The translations under genes were made by a program, and so were the position numbers. Below, piece by piece: positions 1 to 10,752 of a stretch of DNA of 64,000 bases. Source of the DNA: Meandrina meandrites (taxonomy: Eukaryota > Cnidaria > Anthozoa > Scleractinia > Meandrinidae). A model generated the notes under the pieces. It was not told where the DNA came from. It ran no database searches and saw only the letters and a list, made by a program, of their open reading frames with translations. The DNA lies in NCBI GenBank assembly GCA_963693305.1, contig OY855904.1, positions 16,577,496 to 16,641,495 on the forward strand. Direction: 5' to 3'. Every line of letters starts with the position of its first letter. The stretch's first letter is position 1.

Positions 1-251
1 ACAAGACAACTTTTTTTTAATTTTTTTAAGAGTGCCACCCTCAAATAAGCATCACGCTCGAATAAGTGCTGCAACCAAAACAGTGTGATAAACAAGAATT
101 GACAGCAAACCTGACCACATTAGAGGAAGTAATAATATACTATTTTTACTTTTATGATCTATTAAAAAAAATTTCTTCCTTCCTTCATGAACATGTATCT
201 TTTATTGTATACTGGTTCTTATGATTGACCTTTTTATTATGCACCTTTCAG

Positions 252-355
252 ACCCTCACAATGAAAGCAAAAGCTCACCTGTCAAACGAAAGAGTGTCAA
301 ACAGCCGCCAAGCAAGAAGTCAAGGAAAATAACTGATTTCACAAAGAAGTTATGA
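252..355 (+). CDS. Last coding exon of an unidentified gene with a basic, PIP-box-like C-terminus (partial)
   Basis: A pyrimidine-rich acceptor (tgcacctttcag) precedes an open frame that ends at TGA 353-355. The exon enters in phase 1 and encodes about 34 residues, starting PHNESKSSPVKRKSVKQ and ending SRKITDFTKKL. The tail is Lys/Arg/Ser-rich, and the end resembles a degenerate PCNA-interacting motif (I-x-x-F followed by basic residues), seen in several replication and repair proteins; that is inference. Upstream exons lie left of the window. The gene converges with MED22. I do not recognise the family. The exon could be a fragment, but the clean acceptor, correct phase and basic composition favour a real terminal exon. 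Confidence 0.6.
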
Positions 356-1411
356 CTACTGCTAGGAGAGTAACAAATGCCAGACTTACTGCATTTCACC
401 TTGTCATCTTCTATTTCTTTTGGAATGAGTGGTGTTCCCTGGCATTGAACTCATAATTTAAATTTCCTTTTTCATAACTGGGTCAGTAAAATTGAAAACA
501 AGGTCTTTGACAGTATGAGAGATGACTCATGTACTTTGTGGTTTAGGACTTTATTTTCATGAATACCATACATTTTGTAATCACTGTAAATAATTGAACT
601 TTGAATTGAGAAATATTATTATGGTACACTTAAATTGTTTTCTGATAATTGTTCCCATCTAATATGTGCTTTGATATGCATAGCATGGGGGATGCTTCTA
701 TATTTAAAGGTTGGAAATTATGTGACCTCCGTAGCCATTAAATGAACAAACAAAATCCTTGGCGACAAAGCTATTTTCCTTCATGATAAAGTTAAATTGT
801 GTAACAAAATAGAAAACAGTCATGTTGTGAAGGAGCTGGCCAAACGCATGCAACATTTCAACGCAACATATCGCAACATTGTTGGGCACAACATGTTGCA
901 TACGTTTGGCCATCCTCTTGGATGGCACTTTGAAAAAGCAAATCAAACTGGTGCACATGCTCTCGCACAACGACGTTGCAGGAATGTGACCAAACGTGTA
1001 CAACATCATGCAACGTCCAAAATGTTGCTAGAAAAACTTGACCATTTCAAACTTGAGGCAACAACATGCAACATGTTGTAACAGGGTGGCCAAACGTGTG
1101 CAACATGTTATGCCCAACAATGTTGCAATATGTTGCATTGAAATGTTGTGGGCATTTGGCCGAGGATTAACAAATCATTGTTACAACCATATAACACTAA
1201 AACCCTTGTAAATATGTACTGTCCTGTGACATAGTGCATCACAAAATACTATGAAAATCTTGTAACCATGATTAAACACCTTGTTACAGCAGATCCGTTT
1301 TAACTGTGTAGCTTTATTTTTTTAAATCTTTACCCTGTTTAGCCATGTAGGCAAAATCTTTTACAAGATTTTATAACAGATGCAAGGTGTACATAAGGCA
1401 AGAGGTGTAGG
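356..1411. other. Convergent spacer between the first gene and MED22
   Basis: This stretch holds the 3' UTR of the upstream gene, a palindromic repeat (836-1163) and the 3' UTR of MED22. On the minus strand a poly(A) signal AATAAA (plus-strand tttatt, 1313-1318) lies about 95 bases past the MED22 stop. The ORFs here are readings of the palindrome and not genes. Confidence 0.6.
836..1163. repeat. Palindromic MITE-like element with TGGCCAAACG ends
   Basis: The left arm starts ctggccaaacgcatgcaaca. The right end is the near reverse complement, ending with gttgtgggcatttggcc. The words gcaacattgttgggc and gcaacatgtt recur on both strands, so the arms would fold back on each other. No coding capacity is seen. 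A similar but distinct palindrome sits at 8908-9132. Confidence 0.6.
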
Positions 1412-3105
1412 TTATCTGTAACTAGATGAGTAATAAGATTGTTCCAGTTCAAATAAATTCAGAGCAAGTTCTTGTTTGAGGTTTAAAAGTTGTTGATCTG
1501 TTTGATTGGTCATCTCCTGGAGAGCGTGGCTTCGTTCCGAGATACTGGTGTTCACTGATGGAAAATCATTCAAGATAAGAAACTCCTTCATGTCTGAAAC
1601 AAGCTTCATCAGAGATTCTCCTGCCCTAACCTGGAAAACAATTTGTTAAATATATAAACAATAGTCTCCATTTGGCGCGAAAATATGCACGGATATTTGT
1701 CTGCGGACATTATCTGTTCCGAGAAGCGAACAGTGAGCTTCAAGGAACAGATAATGTCCAAGGACAAATATCTGTGCATTTTTTTTGAAACCAAATGGAT
1801 GCTGTTGTGTTTATTATCCTTCAAATATTTTTTTCTCCAAGGCCGCGTTTTGGGAGACCTTTTCTCAAAGCTTTTTAAACGCCAAAGAAATTCTGTCAGC
1901 GCTCAAAATATTATTAGTCTGTTCAAAGTGTTTAGTTTTATTCATTTTAACAATTTACTCGGGATAAAAGCTAAACATGCAAATATAAATCGCAAAGTTC
2001 AAAAACTGGGGAATATCATCTGATCCAACAGCCATAATGGTTGTTTTTATTCCTAGCTGGAAATAATCCTAAGAATAACCATGTTTCATTAGTTACTGTC
2101 ATAATGCAAGCATCTGCCAATGCCAGGAGAGATGGCTGTATTATCAGGCAGGTTGCAAAACTATTTAGTTATAAGTGTTATACAAAATTTTTCACATTAC
2201 ATGTCACGTCTTTTATGCATGTTTACATGCACATGAACAATACTTGAGTTGTTGTTCAATTAAGTGCTGGAATTTTTGGTTGAGTAATTTGCATACAGTT
2301 CGAGATTTTGTCAAGTATTGTTAGTTTTGGAGTTCACAAAGGACAAGAATGGAACATTCAGAGAATTTCAAGGCAATAGCATTGAAACTGTAATGTAACG
2401 AAAGCCTAACAGTACTGTAATGTAGGAAAGGCTTCATATTCAAGATGTACACTTGACTGCAAAACTCTGATCAAAGGAATCTGGAAATTAAAATAAGATA
2501 CGTTCACAAATAAAGAAATGTGAACAATTTTCAATTTGTGAGTGAGGTGTGCGACTGTCGAAAATTAATTCAGTGGATAAAAGAAAGAGGCAAATTTTTC
2601 TGCAATCCCGCACCTTAGACAATTTTGCGGTGTCACAAAATCTCAAAAATGACATCACAGCACGGTAACATGCATGGCTCTCCTTGATGTTGTTGCGGGC
2701 CATGTTTACTGCAGTTGCTAGTCATAGCAGCCAGTTACGGCTACTAATAAGACCTCTATGCTTTCAAACATGGTAAACTTACAATATTGGCAGCTCTAAC
2801 GTTTACTTCATATTGATCCTGGGCGGACTGTGTTAGCCGTGATACTTGAGTTTCATTTTCAACCTTGGAGCAACAAACACTTGATTTAATGATGACACTT
2901 GTAGTATTAACTAGCCTTAAAAACAAATCCACCGATTAAAAAACATAAGCTGAATAAGAGTGTACATCAGTGCACATACCTTGGAAGATTTAACAATTTC
3001 TGTAAAGTTATCTAGTATTGACTTTACATCATCCTTCAGACGTTTAGTGTAAGACTTCAAAAGAGTCTCTTTACTTTGAGGTAAAATCCTGCTTGGTTGT
3101 GACAT
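1412..3105 (-). CDS. MED22: Mediator of RNA polymerase II transcription subunit 22 (MED22/SURF5)
   Basis: Three exons, all in phase 0: 2980-3105, 2783-2863 and 1412-1630 (426 nt, 141 aa). The protein is an all-helical head-module subunit of Mediator, which bridges activators to RNA polymerase II in the nucleus. Recognition rests on near-identity to animal MED22: [19 protein letters not shown] at the N-terminus, [11 protein letters not shown] in exon 2, and [20 protein letters not shown] followed by [12 protein letters not shown] at the C-terminus. The length fits the short MED22 form of about 140 residues. The start is the ATG at 3103-3105; the GTG just upstream is not used. The gene is divergent from RPL7A with about 730 bp between the two ATGs. 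All junctions are GT..AG. Confidence 0.95.
1660..1965 (+). repeat. Dispersed repeat (GGCGCGAAAATATGC family), copy 1, in MED22 intron 2
   Basis: The block begins near agtctccatttggcgcgaaa and contains an inverted pair (acattatctgttccgag and its complement near aacagataatgtcc). It continues through ttcaaatatttttttctcc to gttcaaagtgttta. The same block, inverted and diverged, is found at 21170-21440. It is a mobile or foldback repeat; the class was not identified. It fills part of the 1.15-kb intron between MED22 exons 2 and 3. Confidence 0.6.
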
Positions 3106-3832
3106 CACCTACGAAATCCAAAGCCAAAACAATTCAGTTATTAAAGGTAGAGGCCCTATTGGGGGAGGGGGGGGAGGGGGTCTGAGTATTCCGTATCCAT
3201 TAATTTTTGGCCTAAATATAAACTTATATATCCCGATCCCGTATCCCGTTATTTCCGGTGATCTCCAACTTTCATGTTCGATATCCCCGAATCTCTTCTT
3301 TAAAAATCCCGTATCCCAGATTGCAGAATACCCGGCCAACTTTTTTGCATCATATCTCATTGAATAACATAAGTGCCTATTGCATTGTGTTATATATGCC
3401 TCGTTCTTAAAGCGTTCCGACACATGTAAATGAGTGGGCCGGGTATTCTGCAATCGCTCCTTTATTTTTCGCCCTAATATCCCGTATCCCTATATTTTTT
3501 TTAGCAAAATATCCCGTATCTCCAAAACCCTTGTAGGGCTACAAAGTTAAGTCAATAGTTCCTCTACGAGATCAAATGGATATTTAAAAAACTCAGGGTG
3601 AATTGAATTCACTGTTTTCTATAGAATTTTTATCACATTATCTGTAGAGCGACCTTTCGCAATATCTATTTACCTAAATCATCCGATGATTTCGCGTTCT
3701 CTGGATAAATAAGGTCACTCGCAAAAACTGTCAGCCATTTTGATTTCTGTAGCGCCACGCGCTGCATTGTGGGTACTGAGTGAAATTCCCAGGAGCCACT
3801 GCAAACTTCCTCTTCGTCCGCCATCGAAAAAG
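3106..3832. promoter_or_regulatory. Divergent MED22/RPL7A intergenic region (bidirectional promoter)
   Basis: These 727 bp separate two divergent ATGs. The RPL7A side holds a pyrimidine-rich leader (cttcctcttcgtccgcc, about 3806-3822) ending 10 bases before the ATG, which resembles a 5'-TOP tract typical of ribosomal-protein mRNAs. The MED22 side (about 3140-3540) is occupied by a repeat rich in atcccgtatccc words with a G-run at its edge (3159-3180). No TATA box is obvious. A shared promoter is inferred from the geometry; both transcription starts are unmapped. Confidence 0.6.
3140..3540. repeat. ATCCCGTATCCC-rich repeat inside the divergent spacer
   Basis: The words tcccgtatccc and tatcccg occur at least six times, with a G-rich edge (gggggaggggggggagg). 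The pair gattgcagaatacccggcc and ggccgggtattctgcaatc is a perfect inverted repeat near 3320-3345 and 3437-3455. No protein is encoded. It is probably a nonautonomous transposon that landed between the two housekeeping genes. Confidence 0.55.
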
Positions 3833-6800
3833 ATGGTAAGTCCTGAGGTTTTATACTAGTACAAGCTATGTTATATCTGGCCCATCGTAAGTTTCTTTTC
3901 CTCTTGCGAACAAATAAACTAACCTCCAATATGTTACCTATCCTTTCGACAAGTTATTTTTTCTTTTACTGAGTGAATAGAGCTTCATTTTAGAATATGT
4001 TGCTTATGTCTTTCGCGACTTGCCATCGTTTTGGTTCACATTTGTTCAGTTGTGGAAAGACCATTTTACTTATGAATAACTGTATCTCACTTTAATTGGC
4101 TTGTCGCCTCAAGTCAAAATAAGGCTATGTTGTTTGAATTTTTTAGCTTTCTTTGTACATACATTTTTGGACATTTATGCTGGTTTGTTTTTGTCCATTA
4201 AAAGCCTTATCGAAGAAAATATTTTGCACGTGAGTTTTTTTATTGATGATTACGGATAATATTCAGTGTCAATTTTTGAGATGCAAAATATTTCGCTCAA
4301 CAAATATTGTGTTTTGATCCCTATCCATGTTATCCAGAAATCGGAAAATAATCTCTGATCAATTTGTTTATGAATGGCTTTTATACCTAATACTTGGAAT
4401 TGTTATATGTATGCCATCCTGTTTTATTTTAAACTGTTCAACATTAATAGTGACCAAACTATTGTTTCCCCAAAAAATAAATACCAAATGAGGGCATAGT
4501 CTATGTAAAATAACCGACTTTTTGCAAAGTGTACAACAGTAGTTATAAGAAGTGTTAAAATCCCCGGGGTTAAAATCACCATTGTATGGATAAGTGTAGA
4601 CAGATTAACCAACTTCACTATCCAATTGGCCCAGATTGTTATTTGTCAGCACTTATCCACCAGATTGTGAGTTTTCCGGTGGATAGCATTATCTACCCTT
4701 TTAAACAACCAGGGCCTGATAATGATTTATCTTGTGGATAGCATTAACTATCATTTTAGAATAGCCTGGGCCTTGTTTGATTATTTCTTGATGGCAGCTA
4801 AGTTGGTGTCCCAATGTAGGACAACAGGATTACACCAATATTTAATTTTTGGACTGTCTTTATTGCAAATATCGGCATTTGACTGGTGGATTTTTATCAT
4901 GACTTGCCCGATGGGCACGTAGCATTTTTGGACTTTTCAGTTGGTAGCTGAAGCAAGGCCACTGAGAAAAGCCTAAAGGATGCATTTTCTATGCACCCAA
5001 TATCGAGTTAAAGTCTAAGTTTAGTCAGTGGTCCTTTCTATGCACTCTGTAATTTATATATTTTTTGATATTGTTCAGGCATGTGAGCCTATTCTGTTAT
5101 TTTTAGGAAACTCACTAACACACCTTTTTTGTTTGATCTGCAGCCTAAAGTTAAAAGGGTTAAGAAGGTGGCGCCTGCCCCTTACACGACATCCAAACCT
5201 GCACCAAAAAAGGTTGTTAACCCTCTCATTGAGAAAAGGCCAAGGAATTTTGGCATTGGTAAGATGGTTATTAACTCTCTCACTCCCAAGAGTGCCATAT
5301 GGCACAAGATGCCATTGCATGCTCAATACTTGATCCATTAGTATGAAATTTGGACAGCAAAATGGTCTTGGACAGATCTCGCGTGAAGCCCCTAGCATTG
5401 TCCTTTGATGTATATTTGTTGTTCCTTGATGTAAACCCATGTTAGATAAATTAATGACAGTGAAAGGAATGTGAATATTTTTGTTTAGTATGCACCTTTA
5501 ACTTTATTAAACTGGGAGATCAAGAAGGGCTGTACAACAGCAGCCCCAAACAGGCCATCCAAAAACCTGTCATGCGGAGGAATGGCTGTCCATAGGACAG
5601 TTGGACGGCAGGCTGGCTAAAAGGTTGTGCTTCCTGTACCTTTTACTCCTGCTTCTTGCCCCTTTCCGTAGTTTTTTTTTTGTAATTTGTTTATTGTTTC
5701 AAGGTAATACAGTAATTAGAATACTTACAATAAGTTAATTTGCAATAGACCTCGCAGTAGTTACAATACACTACTTACAATAAACTTGCTAGTAATACAC
5801 GATACAGTACTTACAATAAATTAATTACAAGAACTAACATACAATACGCCACTAGTGGACACTATGTGCCATTTCTATTGCAAAATGTTGCAAAATTCTT
5901 CCCAATTTCTCCCAGATCCAACCACCGTGGGAATCCTGCTTCCCACCCTCTCTTCTCCTGTCTCCCGCCCCTTTTCTTCCGGGCTCCTGCCCTCCTGTCC
6001 CCACCCACTCCTGTACTCCTGTTAATGTGAGTTATGACATCCCACAAACAATATCTTCTAAATTTTTTATAGAATGTGGTGTTTAAATCCATAGTTGCCA
6101 TTTTTCAAAAATGTGATATTTCCCATCGAATAATAAAAATTAATAATAATGATAATAATGTTTTTTTAAGTTATTTTAGAGTAATTTTACATTTGATGAG
6201 CTGTGTGTAACACTTGTGTTGTTTTTATTGGGATAATTGTTTGACTTGCTTGTATGTGGTTTCATGGTACTAATCCTTGGTAACACTGCAATAACTAACA
6301 AGACTAGTTGTGATTTTTTGGCTGTCTTGCCTTTTCCTGTACTTGATACACAGTCATGGAGACTAAATGAAGACCTGAAACCTGAACAAGCACTCTGTTC
6401 AAATCTCAGAGAGCAGTGCATTAATTCATGTTTATTTTAATATGGAATAGTGCACTGTTTTCCGAGATTTGAGCAATTACAATCTGCACTGATGCTGTAA
6501 TGTAGTAGTACAGAGAGCAGTGATATCTGGTTTTTGAATTAATGACTTTAATGTTATAATTTTATATGATCTGTTGGAAGAGAATGAGAGAAACCGTTTC
6601 TTATAGTCATGGCAATTGTAAAGAAAGCACTTTTTGACTTTTTTCTGGACTGGACATGTATAAAGAATCAGTTTTATTTGCATCATTATTTTATTGTGTA
6701 TATTGAATTTCCTGACTCTTTCTTCATGAGTACAAATTTTGATTCACAGAAAAATATTTGTTTTGTTAACATCTAGGTGGGGATATCCAGCCCAAACGTG

Positions 6801-9800
6801 ACTTGAGCAGATTTGTCAGATGGCCAAAATACATCAGGCTACAAAGGCAAAAGAGTGTTCTTTACCAGCGTTTAAAGGTTCCTCCTTCAATTAACCAGTT
6901 TACACAGACACTGGACAAACAAACTGGTATGTTATTGCTATGATTATTCCACCTACTTATTTAGTAATGGACAACTCTTGACTTTTTGCACATCCATCAG
7001 AAGTCAGTATGAGTAGAAAGAGATTGTTTGTAGTACCATAACCAGTTCACCAGGAAAGGACATTTTCTCTGTGAACTTGTAGTCAGGGTTGTCCATGTGA
7101 TGCCAGCAAAATTTCAAGCATAATAGCAAAGTAAAAGAAAAAAATTATAAAGGTCTGCCCTCAGAGGAATCTAGGCTCTAGTCATCTGACTTTGCAGTCG
7201 AAGTCACATTGATGCTAATGGAACCCAAACAGCTGACCATCAATGAGCCGAGTGTAGTTTGTGTTTTGGAGCTCACTCACAGCATTTACTTGACTCCTGC
7301 TTTGTTTTCTTCATGTTTTGAGCCAAATTTACATTGTTTTCAACTTGGAGAGGTAATTCAAAAGTAAAGAACCAGGGCTGGAAATAACGGCCGGTCAACG
7401 GACAATGTCCGGCCTAATTGGGGCTTTGACCGGTCAAACGTTCGACTTGCCGGTTATGTTGACCAGTCAAATTCGATCATACTAAAATATACTAAAGTTT
7501 CCATGTTATTCACGTATTAACTATAAGTATGCACATCACTTGAAAATGAAAATTACAAATGAACACACTATTTTACATCTTCGCAAGTTTTGTAGTGTGT
7601 TTACATGTAACATTTGCTGTGGCATTTTCACAGTGTTGCGTGCGGCGTGCGTAGTATATGAACCCGATTGTATGTTTACATTGAATGAATACTGCAAGCA
7701 GTTCAATGAAAAAGCCTCTAGTTTTCGTGAATGAGTTCAGCTCTCAAATAGTTAATACACAGAAAATAACAATCAGATCAGAATCCAAAAATTATTAGAG
7801 CGAGTTTTCATTCTGTAATTGTCTCAACTACTTCTTATTTGAAAATTTAAATTTATGCAAATTTCGTGTGAAATGTAATTTGATTCTACACTGTCTCGTT
7901 TTTCATGTTCATGAATGTTGAAAACAAAACTTTTTTAATGAAACTTGTATTTTCATGAATGAAACCCTGTTTCATTTGAATTTAAAAGTCAATTGCTGAC
8001 TACAATCTAATTTAGTTTCTATTTTTCAACGTTTTTTTGTTACAGGTAATGAATGATGTGATTTTGCAAGTGTCTCATGTCTGGCTCATAATTTGTATTT
8101 GTCTGGATGGCTAAACTTAGCAAATGACACATTACTTTTCAATGCTTGGGGCCATGGGTTATAAGCCCTTTGGCCTGTTTTGTTTCACTCTAAGATTATC
8201 AATGATTTGTACAAAATCTGTGGTCTCCTTTTTGGAACTTTTGCAAAATGTAATTTTAGACAAAAATGTCATCTCCGGAATTTTTTCATCGAAAGATGTA
8301 GATTTCACGTGCGTTTCCCATATATTATTAAAATAAACAAGCGGCAAGATGAAGATCAATTTCATCAGCTTCAGAAAAAAAAGTTGGCTATTGTTTTAGG
8401 GGTGGGGGGTTAATATTGTGTATTTAATTAGGAGAAAATGTCATGTTATATTTGACCGGACAGAAACGAGGTATGTCCGAGCTAAATTTAGTTTGGCCGG
8501 TCATCTTGACCGGCATCCATGCGGCCGTTATTTCCAGCCCTGAGAACCACTTTAAGATGGTTTCATTTGACATTTTTAAGCAATGTTATTGATCTTAAGA
8601 GTAGCCGGCACACCAAGGACTACTAGACGGTAATTTTTGCCGGTCGCCGGGGCTTATGGAGAACACTGTAATGGAGCAAAATAGCATTTAGAATAAGTAT
8701 AATGGTGACAAAGTCAGGCATAATGTGGACAACCCACTGCAAAAGGTTACCCATTATATAGACTACTAAGTAATATGTTATTGGACTTTCCCAACAATTT
8801 GCACTGTAGATATGATTGAGATTGATTCTCAGGGGACAAAAGAAGCAAGACAAGAATATGGAAGTTTACCTTTGCACGGTACTCAGTTGTAGTTGGTATG
8901 TTTCTAAAGGTGGTGGCAAACGAGGACACAATGTTACAGACACATTGTGGCGGACACAAATGTTTCCCTGTTTGCCCGCGCAGGCAACATTTGTTGCGGA
9001 GACACAAAAATGTTTCTGATTTCTTTCAGAAACATTTTGTGTCCGCAACAAATGTTTCACCGTTTGCTTGCCCAAGAAAACATCATGAGCAACAATGTGT
9101 CTGCCACAATGTGTCCTCGTTTGCAACCACCTTAATGAGAATTAATTGAATTTTTTGTCACTTTAAGCAACTCAGCTTTTCAAGCTGATGCACAAGTATC
9201 GTCCAGAGACTAAAGCTGAGAAGAAAGCTCGTCTCACGGCCAAGGCTGAAAAGAAAGCAGAGGGCAAGGAAGAACCAGCGGGAAAGAAGCCAGTTGTGAT
9301 CAAATATGGCCTTAACCATGTGACTAGTCTTGTGGAAAACAAGAAAGCACAACTTGTGGTCATCGGCCATGATGTTGACCCTATTGAGGTAATTTGTAGT
9401 CGAGTGAGGACAGATTCTGTTTTGAGGAAAGTGAAGAGAATTCTTAGAGAGGATGTAACCAATCTTTTTTTTTTTACAGCTTGTTGTGTGGCTGCCAGCT
9501 TTGTGCAGGAAAATGGGTGTGCCTTACTGTATTGTGAAGGGCAAAGCCAGGTAAGAATTTGTTTCTATATTGTCAATAATAGAGGTGACCACTGCTTACA
9601 GCAATGGGAGGTGCGGTGGCCTAATGGTTAGTTTGCTGGATTCCAGATCGAACGGTCTGGGTTCAAGCCCTTGCTGGGGTCATTGTGTTGTGGTCTTTAG
9701 CAAGACACTTTACTCTCATAGTGCCTCCCTTCACCCAGGTGTATAAATGGGTACCAGCGAATTTACTGCTGAAGTTAACCACCCTGTGATGGACTAGCAT

Positions 9801-10752
9801 CCCATCCAGGGGGAGTAGAAATACTCCTAGTCGCTTTTTGCTATGGAAGCCAGGATAAGCTCTGGCCCGATTGGCCACTAGGCTCGTATGCAGACTTAAC
9901 TGCTCACAGCAAGGATATGTAGCTATTTTCAGGGGTGTAGCAAGTAACATGATAAGACCATGTGTGGATTCATGGTAACCTAATGGTTAGTGCGCTGCAC
10001 TAAGGATCAAATGGCCCAGATGCGAGCTCTGGCCAAGGTCTTCGTGTCTTTTCCTTTCCTCTCACAGTGCCTTTCCCCGCCCAAAAGCATAAATTGGTAC
10101 TGGCAAATTTTGGGGGAAGCTGACAGAATCCTGGGTAGTAACCTGTGATACTCCTAAGCACTTCATGCTACAGAAACCAGACTTAGTAGTGAGAGCTATG
10201 AGCCAGTTGGGGTTATAAGCTTTGCTATTTTAAAAGAGGATTACTGCTTAACAAAGGGCCATTTAGTAGGGGTTTTACTATAGCAGGAGTGTACAGTAAT
10301 GACACAAGCATACCTATAAAAAGGAAAACTTATCTTTTCTTTATGTGGTTACGTTGATGTCTTCTTGTCACGCATGAACCGGGCTTTAGTCATACAGTGT
10401 GTAAGTATAGAGCTAGACTCGGTAAATCTTCTCAAGCTTAGAAGAATTCTTTTTTTTTGTCACTACAAAGTGATTAAACTGCATAGAGAATTGTGTTAAC
10501 ACTTAACCTTGTGTTGACGCCTATAGATTGGGTAAGGTAGTACACAAGAAGACGGCCACAGTACTGTGCTTCACTGCTGTGCGACCAGAGGACAAGAACA
10601 ACTTTACTAACCTCTGTGAAGCTGTCAAGACAAACTTCAATGAGAGGTTTGATGAGATCAGAAAGCACTGGGGAGGTGGTGTTATGGGAAACAAGTCCCA
10701 GGCAGCTGCACATAAGCTAGAAAAGGCCAAGATCAAGGAGATGAAAGTCTGA
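3833..10752 (+). CDS. RPL7A: 60S ribosomal protein L7a (eL8)
   Basis: Six coding exons: 3833-3835 (the ATG alone), 5144-5258, 6777-6926, 9168-9388, 9480-9550 and 10527-10752 (786 nt, 261 aa; human 266 aa). The protein binds rRNA in the large ribosomal subunit and belongs to the L7Ae/L30e/Gadd45 family. Recognition includes [51 protein letters not shown], the L7Ae core [40 protein letters not shown] and [13 protein letters not shown], then the tail [20 protein letters not shown]. All phases join cleanly. The first intron directly after the ATG is common in ribosomal-protein genes. A poly(A) signal AATAAA is at 10777-10782. Introns carry a CAGGG-ended transposon, a palindrome and two SINE-like copies. 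Confidence 0.97.
7373..8542. mobile_element. Nonautonomous hAT-like DNA transposon in RPL7A intron 3
   Basis: The termini are CAGGGCTGGAAATAACGGCC and its inverted match ending CCAGCCCTG. Subterminal ccggtcaa/ttgaccgg words repeat on both arms. The 1170-bp element is flanked by a 5-bp direct repeat AGAAC (7368-7372 and 8543-8547). CAGGG termini are typical of hAT-superfamily elements; the usual hAT duplication is 8 bp, so a 5-bp variant or another family is possible. No transposase ORF is present. Confidence 0.7.
8908..9132. repeat. Palindromic MITE next to RPL7A exon 4
   Basis: The ends aggtggtggcaaacgagg and cctcgtttgcaaccacct are inverted repeats, and internal gcaacatttgttgc and aacattttgtgtccgc words continue the palindrome. 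It ends 35 bases before exon 4 (9168), so it borders the branch-point region of RPL7A intron 3. No coding capacity. The ORFs on both strands here are readings of the palindrome. Confidence 0.65.
9606..9950 (+). mobile_element. tRNA-derived SINE in RPL7A intron 5
   Basis: The head has a pol III A-box-like stretch (tggcctaatggttag) and a B-box (gggttcaagcc). It is followed by a body with gcaagacactttactctcat, cacccaggtgtataaatgg and gactagcatcccatccagg. An inverted copy of the same body and head is at 26150-26409, and body fragments occur near 39720-39810, so it is a dispersed family. Confidence 0.75.
9964..10215 (+). mobile_element. Diverged tRNA-derived SINE copy in RPL7A intron 5
   Basis: The segment has a tRNA-like head (ggtaacctaatggttagtgc) and a body parallel to the neighbouring element at 9606: cctctcacagtgcctttccc, then cataaattggtactggcaaa. 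The B-box is degraded. It lies directly downstream of the better-preserved copy. Confidence 0.5.

Noticed and set aside
8747..9149. Several overlapping ORFs on both strands near 8.9-9.1 kb
   Set aside because: They are mirror readings of a palindromic MITE.
3836..10526. C/D-box snoRNAs in RPL7A introns, as found in vertebrates
   Set aside because: By eye I found only weak TGATGA-like boxes (about 4243 and 8051) without a convincing paired D box and terminal stem. A snoscan-type search would decide.
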